A program made the position numbers and the translations under genes. Below the pieces are notes generated by a model. The model was not told where the DNA came from and did not search any database. It saw nothing but the letters and a program-made list of their open reading frames with translations. Positions 8,027 to 15,862 of a stretch of 64,000 nucleotides of DNA are shown one piece after another. The stretch lies in contig NZ_JAQGCZ010000002.1 of assembly GCF_027706845.1 (NCBI RefSeq), positions 62,001 through 126,000 of the forward strand, written 5' to 3'. The number at the start of each line of letters is the position of its first letter. The stretch's first letter is position 1. Origin of the DNA: Mycolicibacterium sp. BiH015 (GTDB lineage: Bacteria > Actinomycetota > Actinomycetes > Mycobacteriales > Mycobacteriaceae).

Positions 8027-10069
8027 ATGGATTTCTACTCGGCGTATCAGCAGGGCTTCGTCCGCGTCGCTGCCTGCACGCAGCAGGTTGTTCTGGCCGA
8101 TCCCGCAGCGAACGCCGCAGCAGTGCTGGAGGTGGCGCGGGAGTGCGACGCCGACAATGTGGCACTGGCCGTTTTTCCGGAGCTGACGCTGTCGGGCTAT
8201 TCGATCGAAGACATCCTGCTTCAGGACGCGCTGCTGGACGCCGTTGAAGAGGCCCTGCTGGAAGTCACGGCGGGTAGCGCCGATCTGATGACGCTCTTGG
8301 TGGTCGGCGCACCGCTGCGATTCGGCCACCGGATCTACAACACCGCCGTCGTCATCCACCGGGGCCGGGTTCTCGGGGTGGTGCCGAAGTCTTACCTGCC
8401 GACCTACCGCGAGTTCTACGAGCGCCGGCAGGTCGCTGCCGGCGATGACGTGCGTGGCGTTATGCGGATCGGAGACGAGGACGCGCCGTTCGGTCCGGAC
8501 TTGCTGTTCGCCGCGACGGACCTGCCCGGATTCGTCCTGCATGTCGAGATCTGCGAGGACATGTTCATGCCGATCCCGCCGAGTGCGGAAGCGGCGCTGG
8601 CCGGAGCGACTGTGCTGGCCAATCTCTCCGGCAGCCCGATCACCATCGGCCGAGCCGAGGATCGCACCCTGCTCGCCCGCTCGGCGTCGTCGCGGTGTCT
8701 GGCGGCCTATGTCTATGCCGCCGCGGGCGAGGGGGAGTCCACGACCGATCTGGCCTGGGACGGCCAGACGATGGTGTGGGAGAGCGGAGTCTGCCTGGCC
8801 CAGTCGGAGCGGTTTCCCTCGGGCGCAAGGCGTTCCGTTGCCGACGTCGACTTGGAGCTGTTGCGTGCTGAGCGGTTGCGGATGGGGACGTTCGACGACA
8901 ACCGGGTGCATCACGGCATCACCGCCGACAACTACCGGCGCGTTGACTTCCTGCTCGACCCGCCGCCCGGTGACATCGGGCTGCGCCGCGAGGTGGAGCG
9001 GTTCCCGTTCGTGCCGGCGGATTACTCACGACTGCAACAGGATTGCTACGAGGCTTACAACATCCAGGTTTCCGGTCTGGAGCAGCGGCTGCGGGCGATC
9101 GGCTCCCCGAAGGTCGTCATCGGGGTGTCCGGTGGTCTGGACTCCACCCATGCACTGATCGTCGCGGCCCGTGCGATGGACCGCCTGGGCAGGCCCCGCA
9201 GCGACATACTCGCATTCACGCTGCCCGGGTTCGCCACGGGAGATCGGACCAAGGGCAACGCGGTTCGCCTCGGCGAGACGCTCGGTGTGACGTTCGCCGA
9301 GATCGACATCAGGGAGACGGCGCAGCTGATGCTCTCCGAGATGGACCACCCGTTCGCCCGGGGCGAGAAGGTGTACGACATCACGTTCGAGAACGTGCAG
9401 GCCGGTCTGCGCACCGACTATCTGTTCCGGCTCGCCAACCAGCGCGGCGGTATCGTGCTCGGCACCGGCGACCTGTCAGAGCTCGCCCTTGGCTGGTCCA
9501 CCTACGGGGTCGGCGATCAGATGTCGCACTACAACGTCAACGGCGGAGTTCCGAAGACGTTGATTCAGCACCTCATCCGGTGGGTGATCTCGTCGGAACA
9601 GTTCGAAGACGCCGTCAACGAGGTGCTGCAATCGGTGCTCGACACCGAGATCAGCCCCGAGCTTGTTCCGGCGGGCGAGGACGAGGAGATCCAGAGCAGC
9701 CAGGACAAGGTGGGACCTTATGTGCTGCAGGATTTCTCGTTGTTCCAGGTGCTGCGGTACGGCTTCCGCCCCTCGAAGGTGGCGTTCCTCGCGTGGCATG
9801 CGTGGAGCGATGCGAACAAAGGTGACTGGCCGCCAGGGATCTCGGAGGACCAGCGTCCGTCCTACTCGCTCAAGGAGATTCGGCACTGGCTGCAGGTGTT
9901 CGCCCAGCGGTTCTACTCGTTCTCCCAGTTCAAGCGTTCGGCTCTGCCCAACGGCCCCAAGGTGTCGCACGGTGGGTCGCTGTCGCCGCGCGGTGACTGG
10001 CGCGCGCCGTCGGACATGTCGGCCCGCATCTGGCTCGACGAGATCGAGAAGTCGATTCCCGCGGAGTAG
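8027..10069 (+). CDS. nadE: Glutamine-dependent NAD(+) synthetase
   Basis: A 680-residue two-domain NAD synthetase making NAD+ from deamido-NAD+, ATP and glutamine. The N-terminal nitrilase-type glutaminase carries the triad Glu52 (FPELTLSGY), Lys121 (VPKSYLP) and Cys176 (EICEDM), at the same numbers as in the M. tuberculosis enzyme as I recall it. The C-terminal synthetase has the ATP pyrophosphatase loop GVSGGLDST (~365) and the GTGDLSELALGWSTYG segment. It is the last step of NAD synthesis; nadD at 26013 supplies its substrate, and the adjacent sirtuin consumes the product. The gene is full-length. Confidence 0.97.
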   Translation: MDFYSAYQQGFVRVAACTQQVVLADPAANAAAVLEVARECDADNVALAVFPELTLSGYSIEDILLQDALLDAVEEALLEVTAGSADLMTLLVVGAPLRFGHRIYNTAVVIHRGRVLGVVPKSYLPTYREFYERRQVAAGDDVRGVMRIGDEDAPFGPDLLFAATDLPGFVLHVEICEDMFMPIPPSAEAALAGATVLANLSGSPITIGRAEDRTLLARSASSRCLAAYVYAAAGEGESTTDLAWDGQTMVWESGVCLAQSERFPSGARRSVADVDLELLRAERLRMGTFDDNRVHHGITADNYRRVDFLLDPPPGDIGLRREVERFPFVPADYSRLQQDCYEAYNIQVSGLEQRLRAIGSPKVVIGVSGGLDSTHALIVAARAMDRLGRPRSDILAFTLPGFATGDRTKGNAVRLGETLGVTFAEIDIRETAQLMLSEMDHPFARGEKVYDITFENVQAGLRTDYLFRLANQRGGIVLGTGDLSELALGWSTYGVGDQMSHYNVNGGVPKTLIQHLIRWVISSEQFEDAVNEVLQSVLDTEISPELVPAGEDEEIQSSQDKVGPYVLQDFSLFQVLRYGFRPSKVAFLAWHAWSDANKGDWPPGISEDQRPSYSLKEIRHWLQVFAQRFYSFSQFKRSALPNGPKVSHGGSLSPRGDWRAPSDMSARIWLDEIEKSIPAE

Positions 10070-10076
10070 CCCACAG

Positions 10077-10140
10077 TTCGCGAAACGCACCCACGGTAGC
10101 TGCGGCGCGTCACGCACTACCGTGGGGGCGCTTTCGCGAA
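10077..10140. repeat. Long inverted repeat between nadE and the enoyl-CoA hydratase gene
   Basis: The left arm (10077-10099) and right arm (10117-10140) are reverse complements over 23-24 bp with one mismatch and one inserted base, around a 17-bp loop. Both outer ends carry TTCGCGAA-type sequence. The element lies exactly between two convergent genes and could form a cruciform or act as a bidirectional terminator. Its length and near-perfect symmetry also fit a dispersed intergenic palindromic repeat. Confidence 0.65.
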
Positions 10141-10148
10141 ACCGCGGG

Positions 10149-11036
10149 TTACAGCCTGCCGTCGATCCGCAGGTCGGGATGTACCCAGTCCGGCGATCGG
10201 CGCTCCTTGAACGCCAGAAAGCCTTCGATGGATTCGGGGGCGCCAAGGCTGGCCTGCATGCCGATGCGGTCGTACAGGCCGATGTAGTCGTCGATGCTCG
10301 ACTTGACGACGGATCGGGCCTTGGGGGCGGTCCGACAGCAGGCAGCGAGGATGTCGCGCGCCGCCTGTTGCAGTTCGTCGTGGGGGACGATCCGCGCGAC
10401 CATGCCCCAGTCGTGGGCCTCTTCGGCTGTCAGCGTCCTGCCGGTGAACATCAGGTCGCGGGTGCGCACCGGGCCGATCAGCCGGGCGAGCATGTGGCTG
10501 TAGTAGGTGTCGGCGATGCCACGGTAGAGCTCGGGAACACGGAACGTGGCGCGCTCGCTGACGACCGCCATGTCGGCGCAGAGCGCGATCTGCAGCCCCC
10601 CGCCCTGGCACAGACCGTTGACCGCCACCACAACTGGTTTTGCCGACTGGCGAAGCGTGTCGAACGGCAGGGCGTCCATGCCGAGCGCAGGCCCGAACGT
10701 CATCCAGTTGTCCGCCCCGCCGCCACCCATGTCGCCACCGGGCGCGAAAACATCGCCGGTGCCGGTAATGAGCAATCCCGCCAGGTCCGGATCGGCCTCC
10801 ACATGCTTGACGGCGTATTTGATGCCGAAGTACATCGCGGGGCTCATCGCGTTGCGTGCCTCGGGCCGGTCGAGCCGGCACACCCCGAACGGGCCTTCGC
10901 GGGTGAAGTGCAGATAGGGCGTGCCCAGCCAGTCGCCCTCCGGGGGGCGGGGGGGAGACGGCTCTGCGGGGCGGAGGGGAGACGGCACTGCGGGGCGGGG
11001 GGGAGACGGTTCTGCGGGGCGGGGGGCGGTGGTCAT
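10149..11036 (-). CDS. Enoyl-CoA hydratase/isomerase family protein with repeat-rich N-terminus
   Basis: A 295-residue crotonase-fold protein acting on acyl-CoA thioesters. Crotonase signatures are RLDRPEARNAMSPAM, the oxyanion-hole segments GDVFAPGGDMGGGG and VNGLCQGGGLQIALCADM, and FRVPELYRGIAD. Glu residues expected at the classical hydratase positions are not obvious, so isomerase or another crotonase activity is possible. The first ~35 residues are an 8-residue Pro-rich repeat (RPAEPSPP type, three copies) encoded by a minisatellite and absent from typical family members; translation may begin after it, but no good downstream ATG is seen before the conserved region. It is 21 bp downstream of the ribokinase gene. 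Confidence 0.85.
   Translation of the reverse strand: MTTAPRPAEPSPPRPAVPSPLRPAEPSPPRPPEGDWLGTPYLHFTREGPFGVCRLDRPEARNAMSPAMYFGIKYAVKHVEADPDLAGLLITGTGDVFAPGGDMGGGGADNWMTFGPALGMDALPFDTLRQSAKPVVVAVNGLCQGGGLQIALCADMAVVSERATFRVPELYRGIADTYYSHMLARLIGPVRTRDLMFTGRTLTAEEAHDWGMVARIVPHDELQQAARDILAACCRTAPKARSVVKSSIDDYIGLYDRIGMQASLGAPESIEGFLAFKERRSPDWVHPDLRIDGRL
10950..11021. repeat. 24-bp tandem repeat (three copies) inside the enoyl-CoA hydratase gene
   Basis: Three 24-bp units, very rich in C on the coding strand, each encode RPA(E/V)PSP(P/L). A partial fourth unit lies on the downstream side (RPPEG). Because the unit is a multiple of three, copy-number changes would keep the frame. The GC content and strand bias are extreme compared with the rest of the gene. 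Confidence 0.8.
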
Positions 11037-11057
11037 CCTGCGGTTCTCCCGTCGGCC

Positions 11058-11909
11058 TCAGGACGCTCCCATCACGTCCTCGATGGCCTCACTGTAAGGC
11101 GCACAGTCGCCTGCTCCGTGGACCAGTGTCGCCAATGCGCCCGCCGCGCAGGCACGGGCCAGCGCGTACTCCACCCCATCCGGCCAGCTAGTGGCCAGCA
11201 CGCCGGCGAACACGTCGCCCGCGCCTGTGGTGTCCACGGCTTCGACCGCGGGCGAGGCGATGTCGAGACGCTGCTCGCCGACGTATCTGGCTCCGCGTGA
11301 GCCGCGCGTGATGACCAGGTGCGGCACCGGACGGTCGGTCCACGGCGCGGCCTCGTCTTCGTTGACGACGACGACGTCGAACAGCTGCGCCAGGCTTGCC
11401 GGGTCGTGCGGCATGGGCGAGGCGTTGAGGACGGACACCGCTCCCGAGGACCGCGCGATCCGTGCCGCGGCGACGGCGGTGTCGAGTGGTATCTCCAGCG
11501 ACACGAGCACCACGTCGCTGTCGGCCACCACCGCTTGAGTGACCGAAGAGCTCAAGCTCAAGTGGCCGTTGGCGCCCGGCGCCACCACGATGCAGTTCTC
11601 TGCCTGCGCGTCGACGAGTATCGCCGCGGACCCGCTGGGACCGGGGATCGTGGCGATCCCCTTCAAGCCGACGCCATTGGCGCGCAGATGTCCGCGCAGC
11701 TGGGTGGCCGCACCATCGGTACCCAGCGCCGCCACCAGTTCGACCGTGGCACCTGCGCGGGCAGCCGCCACCGCTTGATTGCCGCCCTTGCCGCCCGGGG
11801 AAGGCCGCAGAGAGGACGCCAGTACGGTCTCACCGGGTCGTGGCAGCGACTCCACGGCGAACGTGAGATCGGCGTTGACACTGCCCACCACACAGAGGCG
11901 CGTCGCCAT
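11058..11909 (-). CDS. rbsK: Ribokinase (PfkB family sugar kinase)
   Basis: A 283-residue PfkB-type kinase, probably phosphorylating ribose. It has the N-terminal VVGSVNADL, the glycine pair in SPGGKGGNQAVAAARAGA (sugar binding), and the C-terminal signature DTTGAGDVFAGVLA with the catalytic Asp. The open frame continues upstream to 12071, but homology and an ATG at 11909 give the expected length. It shares a ~100-bp divergent intergenic region with proA. No ribose transporter is nearby. The homologue at this position in M. tuberculosis is called rbsK; substrate is by family. Confidence 0.88.
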   Translation of the reverse strand: MATRLCVVGSVNADLTFAVESLPRPGETVLASSLRPSPGGKGGNQAVAAARAGATVELVAALGTDGAATQLRGHLRANGVGLKGIATIPGPSGSAAILVDAQAENCIVVAPGANGHLSLSSSVTQAVVADSDVVLVSLEIPLDTAVAAARIARSSGAVSVLNASPMPHDPASLAQLFDVVVVNEDEAAPWTDRPVPHLVITRGSRGARYVGEQRLDIASPAVEAVDTTGAGDVFAGVLATSWPDGVEYALARACAAGALATLVHGAGDCAPYSEAIEDVMGAS

Positions 11910-11970
11910 AACCGTCCAACCTAGTGGGTGGCGCGCCGAGCGCTGGCGCGAGGAGCGGTCAGCAGTGCTA

Positions 11971-12007
11971 GACACGTGTCGAACGTATCGACCACGTTCG
12001 ATACGCT
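11971..12007 (+). promoter_or_regulatory. Palindromes and -10 element before proA
   Basis: GACACGTGTC (11971-11980) is a perfect 10-bp palindrome. It is followed by TCGAACGT (11979-11986) and ACGTTCGA (11994-12001), 8-bp inverted repeats 7 bp apart. TACGCT at 12002-12007 fits a -10, six bases before the proA ATG, so the mRNA is probably leaderless. The palindromes cover the promoter and the divergent rbsK side, suggesting an unidentified regulator. GACACGTGTC partly resembles the TetR operator at 5116. Confidence 0.45.
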
Positions 12008-12013
12008 GGCCTG

Positions 12014-13261
12014 ATGAGTGTTCAGGCTCCGACCGTCCCTGACTTGCGCGAACAGGTCCACGACGCCGCACGCCGTGCGCGGGCGGCCGCCCGCGCGCTG
12101 GCCACGCTCAGTACCGACACCAAGAATCGCGCGCTGCGCACCGCCGCCGATCACGTCCTGATGAACACCCGCGCCGTCCTGGAAGCCAACGAGGCCGACC
12201 TCGACGTCGCCCGCGCCGCGGGAACCCCCGCCGCGATGCTCGACCGCCTCGCACTGAACCCGGCCCGGGTCGAGGGCATCGCAGACGGCCTGCGACAGGT
12301 GGCCGGGCTTCCCGACCCGATCGGCGAGGTGCTGCGCGGTCGCACGCTTCCCAACGGGCTGCAGCTGCGCCAGCAGCGCGTACCGCTGGGGGTGGTCGGC
12401 ATCGTCTACGAAGGCCGTCCCAACGTCACGGTCGACGCCTTCGGGCTGACGCTCAAGTCGGGCAATGCCGTTCTGCTGCGCGGGAGTTCGTCTGCCGCGA
12501 ACTCGAACGCCGCACTGGTCGATGCCCTGCGCGCAGCGCTGGCCACCGAGGGACTCGACGTCGATGCGGTGCAGCTGCTCCCCAGCGAGGACCGGTCCAG
12601 CGTCACCCACCTGATCCAGGCGCGCGGCCTCGTCGACGTGGTGATCCCGCGCGGTGGCGCCGGGCTGATCGACGCCGTCGTGCGCGATGCGCAGGTGCCG
12701 ACCATCGAGACCGGTGTGGGCAATTGCCATGTCTACGTTCATGAGTCGGCCGATCTCGACATGGCCGAAGCCATCCTGCTGAACGCGAAGACGCGCCGGC
12801 CCAGCGTGTGCAACGCCGCCGAGTCGCTGCTGATCGATGCCGCCATCGCCGATTTGGCGGTGCCCAGGCTGACCGGCGCTCTGCAATCGGCCGGGGTGAC
12901 GGTGCACGCCGACCCGTCCGAGGACGAACTGCGCACCGAGTTCCTGTCGATGGACATCGCACTCGCGGTGGTGGACGGGATCGACGCGGCGATCGCCCAC
13001 ATCAACGAGTACGGCACGGGTCACACCGAAGCCATCGTCACGACGAATCACGCTGCCGCACAACGTTTCACCGAGCGGGTGGATGCCGCGGCGGTGATGG
13101 TGAACGCGTCCACCGCGTTCACCGACGGGGAGCAGTTCGGTTTCGGTGCCGAGATCGGGATCTCCACCCAGAAGCTGCACGCCCGAGGCCCGATGGGTCT
13201 ACCGGAACTGACATCGACCAAGTGGATCGTGTGGGGCGACGGCCACACCCGACCGGCCTGA
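12014..13261 (+). CDS. proA: Gamma-glutamyl phosphate reductase
   Basis: A 415-residue NADPH-dependent reductase converting glutamyl 5-phosphate to glutamate semialdehyde, the second step of proline synthesis after ProB. It belongs to the aldehyde dehydrogenase superfamily: [40 protein letters not shown], and the catalytic Cys in [13 protein letters not shown] (~262). The C-terminal [21 protein letters not shown] is typical. The ATG at 12014 sits six bases after a -10-like TACGCT. The MoxR gene follows after 15 bp, so proA, moxR and the VWA gene probably form one transcript, as in M. tuberculosis. Confidence 0.97.
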   Translation: MSVQAPTVPDLREQVHDAARRARAAARALATLSTDTKNRALRTAADHVLMNTRAVLEANEADLDVARAAGTPAAMLDRLALNPARVEGIADGLRQVAGLPDPIGEVLRGRTLPNGLQLRQQRVPLGVVGIVYEGRPNVTVDAFGLTLKSGNAVLLRGSSSAANSNAALVDALRAALATEGLDVDAVQLLPSEDRSSVTHLIQARGLVDVVIPRGGAGLIDAVVRDAQVPTIETGVGNCHVYVHESADLDMAEAILLNAKTRRPSVCNAAESLLIDAAIADLAVPRLTGALQSAGVTVHADPSEDELRTEFLSMDIALAVVDGIDAAIAHINEYGTGHTEAIVTTNHAAAQRFTERVDAAAVMVNASTAFTDGEQFGFGAEIGISTQKLHARGPMGLPELTSTKWIVWGDGHTRPA

Positions 13262-13276
13262 GCCTGAGGAGAAACC

Positions 13277-14152
13277 TTGACCGTCCCCGCTCCCACGGAG
13301 CCGCTGTTCGCCGACATCGACGACGTCGCGCGTCGGTTGGCCGAGACCGGCTATCTGCCGGACACCGCCACCGCGACCGCGGTGTTCCTGGCTGACCGGC
13401 TGGGCAAGCCGCTGCTGGTGGAAGGGCCGGCGGGTGTCGGGAAGACCGAGCTGGCCCGCGCAATCGCGCAATCGACCGGCTCGGGACTGGTTCGGTTGCA
13501 GTGCTACGAGGGAGTCGACGAGTCCCGCGCGCTGTACGAGTGGAACCACGCCAAGCAGATCCTGCGCATCCAGGCGGGGCACGGCGACTGGGACCAGACC
13601 CGCGACGACGTGTTTTCCGAGGAGTTCCTGCTGACCCGCCCGTTGCTCACCGCGATTCGGCGCACCGACCCCACGGTGCTGCTGATCGACGAAACCGACA
13701 AGGCGGACATCGAGATCGAGGGGCTGCTGCTGGAGGTCCTCAGCGACTTCGCGGTGACGGTGCCCGAACTGGGCACGATCACCGCCGAGCGCAGGCCGCT
13801 GGTGGTGCTGACGTCCAACGCGACGCGCGAGCTGTCCGAGGCCCTCAAGCGCCGATGCCTGTTCCTGCACATCGACTTCCCCGACGCCGACCTCGAGCGG
13901 CGCATCCTGCTCTCGCGGGTCCCCGAGTTGCCCGAACGCCTCGCCGAGGAGCTGGTGCGCATCATCGGCGTGATGCGGGGGATGGCGCTGAAGAAGCTGC
14001 CGTCGGTCGCCGAGACCATCGACTGGGGCCGCACGTTGCTGGCCCTGGGCATGGACACCATCGACGACGAAGTGATCGCGGCGACGCTCGGCGTGGTTCT
14101 CAAGCACCAGTCCGATCAGGTCAAGGCCGCCGGGGAGTTGAGGCTCAACTGA
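13277..14152 (+). CDS. MoxR-type AAA+ ATPase
   Basis: A 291-residue AAA+ ATPase of the MoxR group, chaperone-like enzymes that work with VWA-domain proteins to mature or insert cofactors into partners. Walker A is GPAGVGKT (~50-57) and Walker B is LLIDETDKAD with Asp138-Glu139. Sensor 1 lies in VVLTSNATRELSEALKRRC, and an arginine finger follows in that segment. The start is TTG at 13277 with TGAGGAGAAA about 6 nt upstream. The stop TGA shares one base with the ATG of the VWA gene, the usual pairing. Confidence 0.92.
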   Translation: MTVPAPTEPLFADIDDVARRLAETGYLPDTATATAVFLADRLGKPLLVEGPAGVGKTELARAIAQSTGSGLVRLQCYEGVDESRALYEWNHAKQILRIQAGHGDWDQTRDDVFSEEFLLTRPLLTAIRRTDPTVLLIDETDKADIEIEGLLLEVLSDFAVTVPELGTITAERRPLVVLTSNATRELSEALKRRCLFLHIDFPDADLERRILLSRVPELPERLAEELVRIIGVMRGMALKKLPSVAETIDWGRTLLALGMDTIDDEVIAATLGVVLKHQSDQVKAAGELRLN

Positions 14153-15585
14153 TGCCGCCCCGACGTACCCGCCCGCAACAGCCCCTGGCGCCCCACGGAA
14201 TACCCGGCCACCTGGTGGAATTCGTGGAAGCGCTGCGCGGGCAAGGGATCTCGGTTGGTCCGTCGGAGACCGTCGACGCCGGCCAGGTGATGGCCGCGCT
14301 CGGCCTGGCCGATCGCCGGGTGCTCCGTGAAGGTTTGGCGTGTGCGGTGCTTCGCCGGCCCGATCACCGCGAGACGTATGACGCACTGTTCGATCTGTAC
14401 TTCCCTGCCGCACTCGGCGCCAAAACCGTGCTCGAAGACGACGACGGGGACGAGGGTCTGCCGCCCGAGGACATCGAGGCGCTGCGGAGCGCGCTGGTCG
14501 AGATGCTGACCGAGAACGAGGAGTTCGCGAACATCGACGAACGCCTGGCGGCGATGATCGCCCAGATCGTCGAGGCGTACGGTCGATACAACTCCAGCCG
14601 GGGTCCGTCGTACTCGTCCTATCAGGCGCTCAAAGCGATGAGCCTCGACGATCTGGAGGGCAGGCTGCTTGCCGGTCTGCTCGCCCCGTACGGCGACGAA
14701 CCCACCCCCACACAGGAGCAGATCGCCAAAGCCCTTGCCGCCCAGAGGATCGCGCAGCTACGCAAGATGGTCGAGGGGGAGACCAAGCGGCGCACCGCCG
14801 AGCAGTTGGGCCGCGATCACGTCCAGATGTATGGCGTGCCGCAGCTCGCCGAGAACGTCGAATTCCTGCGCGCCTCGGGAGAGCAGCTGCGGCAGATGCG
14901 CAGGGTGGTCGGTCCACTGGCCCGGATGCTGGCCACGAGGCTTGCGGCGCGCCGTCGACGTTCTCGTGCAGGGGAGATCGACCTGCGCAAGACGCTGCGC
15001 AAGTCGATGTCCACCGGTGGAGTGCCGATCGACGTGGTGCTCAAGAAGCCGCACCCGGCCAGGCCGGAGCTTGTGGTGCTCTGCGATGTCTCGGGGTCGG
15101 TCGCCGGGTTCAGTCATTTCACTCTGCTTCTGGTCCACGCGCTGCGCCAACAGTTCTCCCGGGTGCGTGTCTTCGCGTTCATCGACACCACCGACGAGGT
15201 CACCGAGCTGTTCGGACCGGACGCCGATCTCGCCGTCGCGGTGCAGCGCATCACCCGAGAAGCGGCCGTCTACACCCGCGACGGACACTCCGACTACGGC
15301 CACGCGTTCGTTTCTTTCCTCGACAAGTTCCCGAACGTGCTGTCGCCGCGCAGCTCACTGCTTGTTCTCGGCGATGGTCGCAACAACTATCGCAATCCGG
15401 AGACGGATCTCCTCGCCCACATGGTCAACGCCAGCAGGCACGCGCACTGGCTGAATCCCGAGCCAAGGCATCTGTGGGGCAGCGGCGACTCGGCAGTTCC
15501 ACGCTACGAGGACGTGATCACGATGCACGAGTGCCGTTCCGCCAAGCAGCTCGCCACCGTGATCGACGCGCTGCTGCCCGTCTAG
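14152..15585 (+). CDS. VWA domain protein, CoxE-like
   Basis: A 477-residue protein with a C-terminal von Willebrand A domain. The MIDAS motif DVSGSVA places the metal-binding residues at Asp312, Ser314 and Ser316; further MIDAS residues lie in TRDGHSDYG and VLGDGRNN. The N-terminal ~300 residues are helical and charged. The gene starts within the moxR stop codon (TGATG), so the two proteins are made together and probably form an ATPase/adaptor pair like CoxD/CoxE. No CO dehydrogenase or other metalloenzyme client is adjacent, so the client is unknown. The longer open frame from 13501 is a shadow over moxR. Confidence 0.9.
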   Translation: MPPRRTRPQQPLAPHGIPGHLVEFVEALRGQGISVGPSETVDAGQVMAALGLADRRVLREGLACAVLRRPDHRETYDALFDLYFPAALGAKTVLEDDDGDEGLPPEDIEALRSALVEMLTENEEFANIDERLAAMIAQIVEAYGRYNSSRGPSYSSYQALKAMSLDDLEGRLLAGLLAPYGDEPTPTQEQIAKALAAQRIAQLRKMVEGETKRRTAEQLGRDHVQMYGVPQLAENVEFLRASGEQLRQMRRVVGPLARMLATRLAARRRRSRAGEIDLRKTLRKSMSTGGVPIDVVLKKPHPARPELVVLCDVSGSVAGFSHFTLLLVHALRQQFSRVRVFAFIDTTDEVTELFGPDADLAVAVQRITREAAVYTRDGHSDYGHAFVSFLDKFPNVLSPRSSLLVLGDGRNNYRNPETDLLAHMVNASRHAHWLNPEPRHLWGSGDSAVPRYEDVITMHECRSAKQLATVIDALLPV

Positions 15586-15666
15586 TTTCCGGACGCCCGG
15601 GCGTTTGAGCGGCGGTCGGCGGGTGAACACCCGGAGTGCGTGAATGAGCCCGAGAAAGGAACCACG

Positions 15667-15855
15667 ATGGCACTTGACGATGACGACATGACCACAGCAG
15701 GTGGCGGTGGAGAAGGTACCGCCGACGGGGGCTCGAACCCCGAAGGGCACGACGGCGGCGCCGACGGAACCGCCGGCGACGATTCAGGCGAGGGAACCGC
15801 CGATGGCGGCTCGAACCCCGAGGGTCACGACGGCGGTGCCGACGGAACTGCCTGA
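15667..15855 (+). CDS. Small Gly/Asp-rich twin-repeat peptide (candidate modified-peptide precursor)
   Basis: A 62-residue peptide with a 15-residue lead (MALDDDDMTTAGGGG) and two identical 21-residue repeats (begin EGTADGG, contain SNPEGHD, end GGADGTA) joined by GDDSG. It has no Cys, Lys, Arg or aromatic residues and is strongly acidic. At DNA level 8 of 21 codons differ between the copies, all synonymously, so the protein sequence of the repeat is under selection. The ATG at 15667 has a good AGAAAGGA ribosome binding site. The JmjC oxygenase gene starts 7 bp after its stop. I do not recognise the family. I infer a substrate of the adjacent oxygenase (each repeat offers one His, one Asn and several Asp) or a metal-binding peptide; function is unproven. 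Confidence 0.75.
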   Translation: MALDDDDMTTAGGGGEGTADGGSNPEGHDGGADGTAGDDSGEGTADGGSNPEGHDGGADGTA

Positions 15856-15862
15856 GGCCGGC

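Noticed and set aside
7817..8914. Extension of the Hsp20 frame upstream
   Set aside because: It runs antisense through nadE; the Hsp20 protein clearly starts at the ATG at 7816.
11921..13180. 419-residue minus-strand frame
   Set aside because: Fully antisense to proA, with low-complexity Gly/Arg/His composition typical of shadows in high-GC genomes.
13199..14413. 404-residue minus-strand frame
   Set aside because: Antisense to moxR and the VWA gene, both of which have intact motifs.
15701..15862. N-terminal extension of the JmjC oxygenase
   Set aside because: It is the second reading frame of the repeat peptide; ATG 15863 gives the expected start and spacing.
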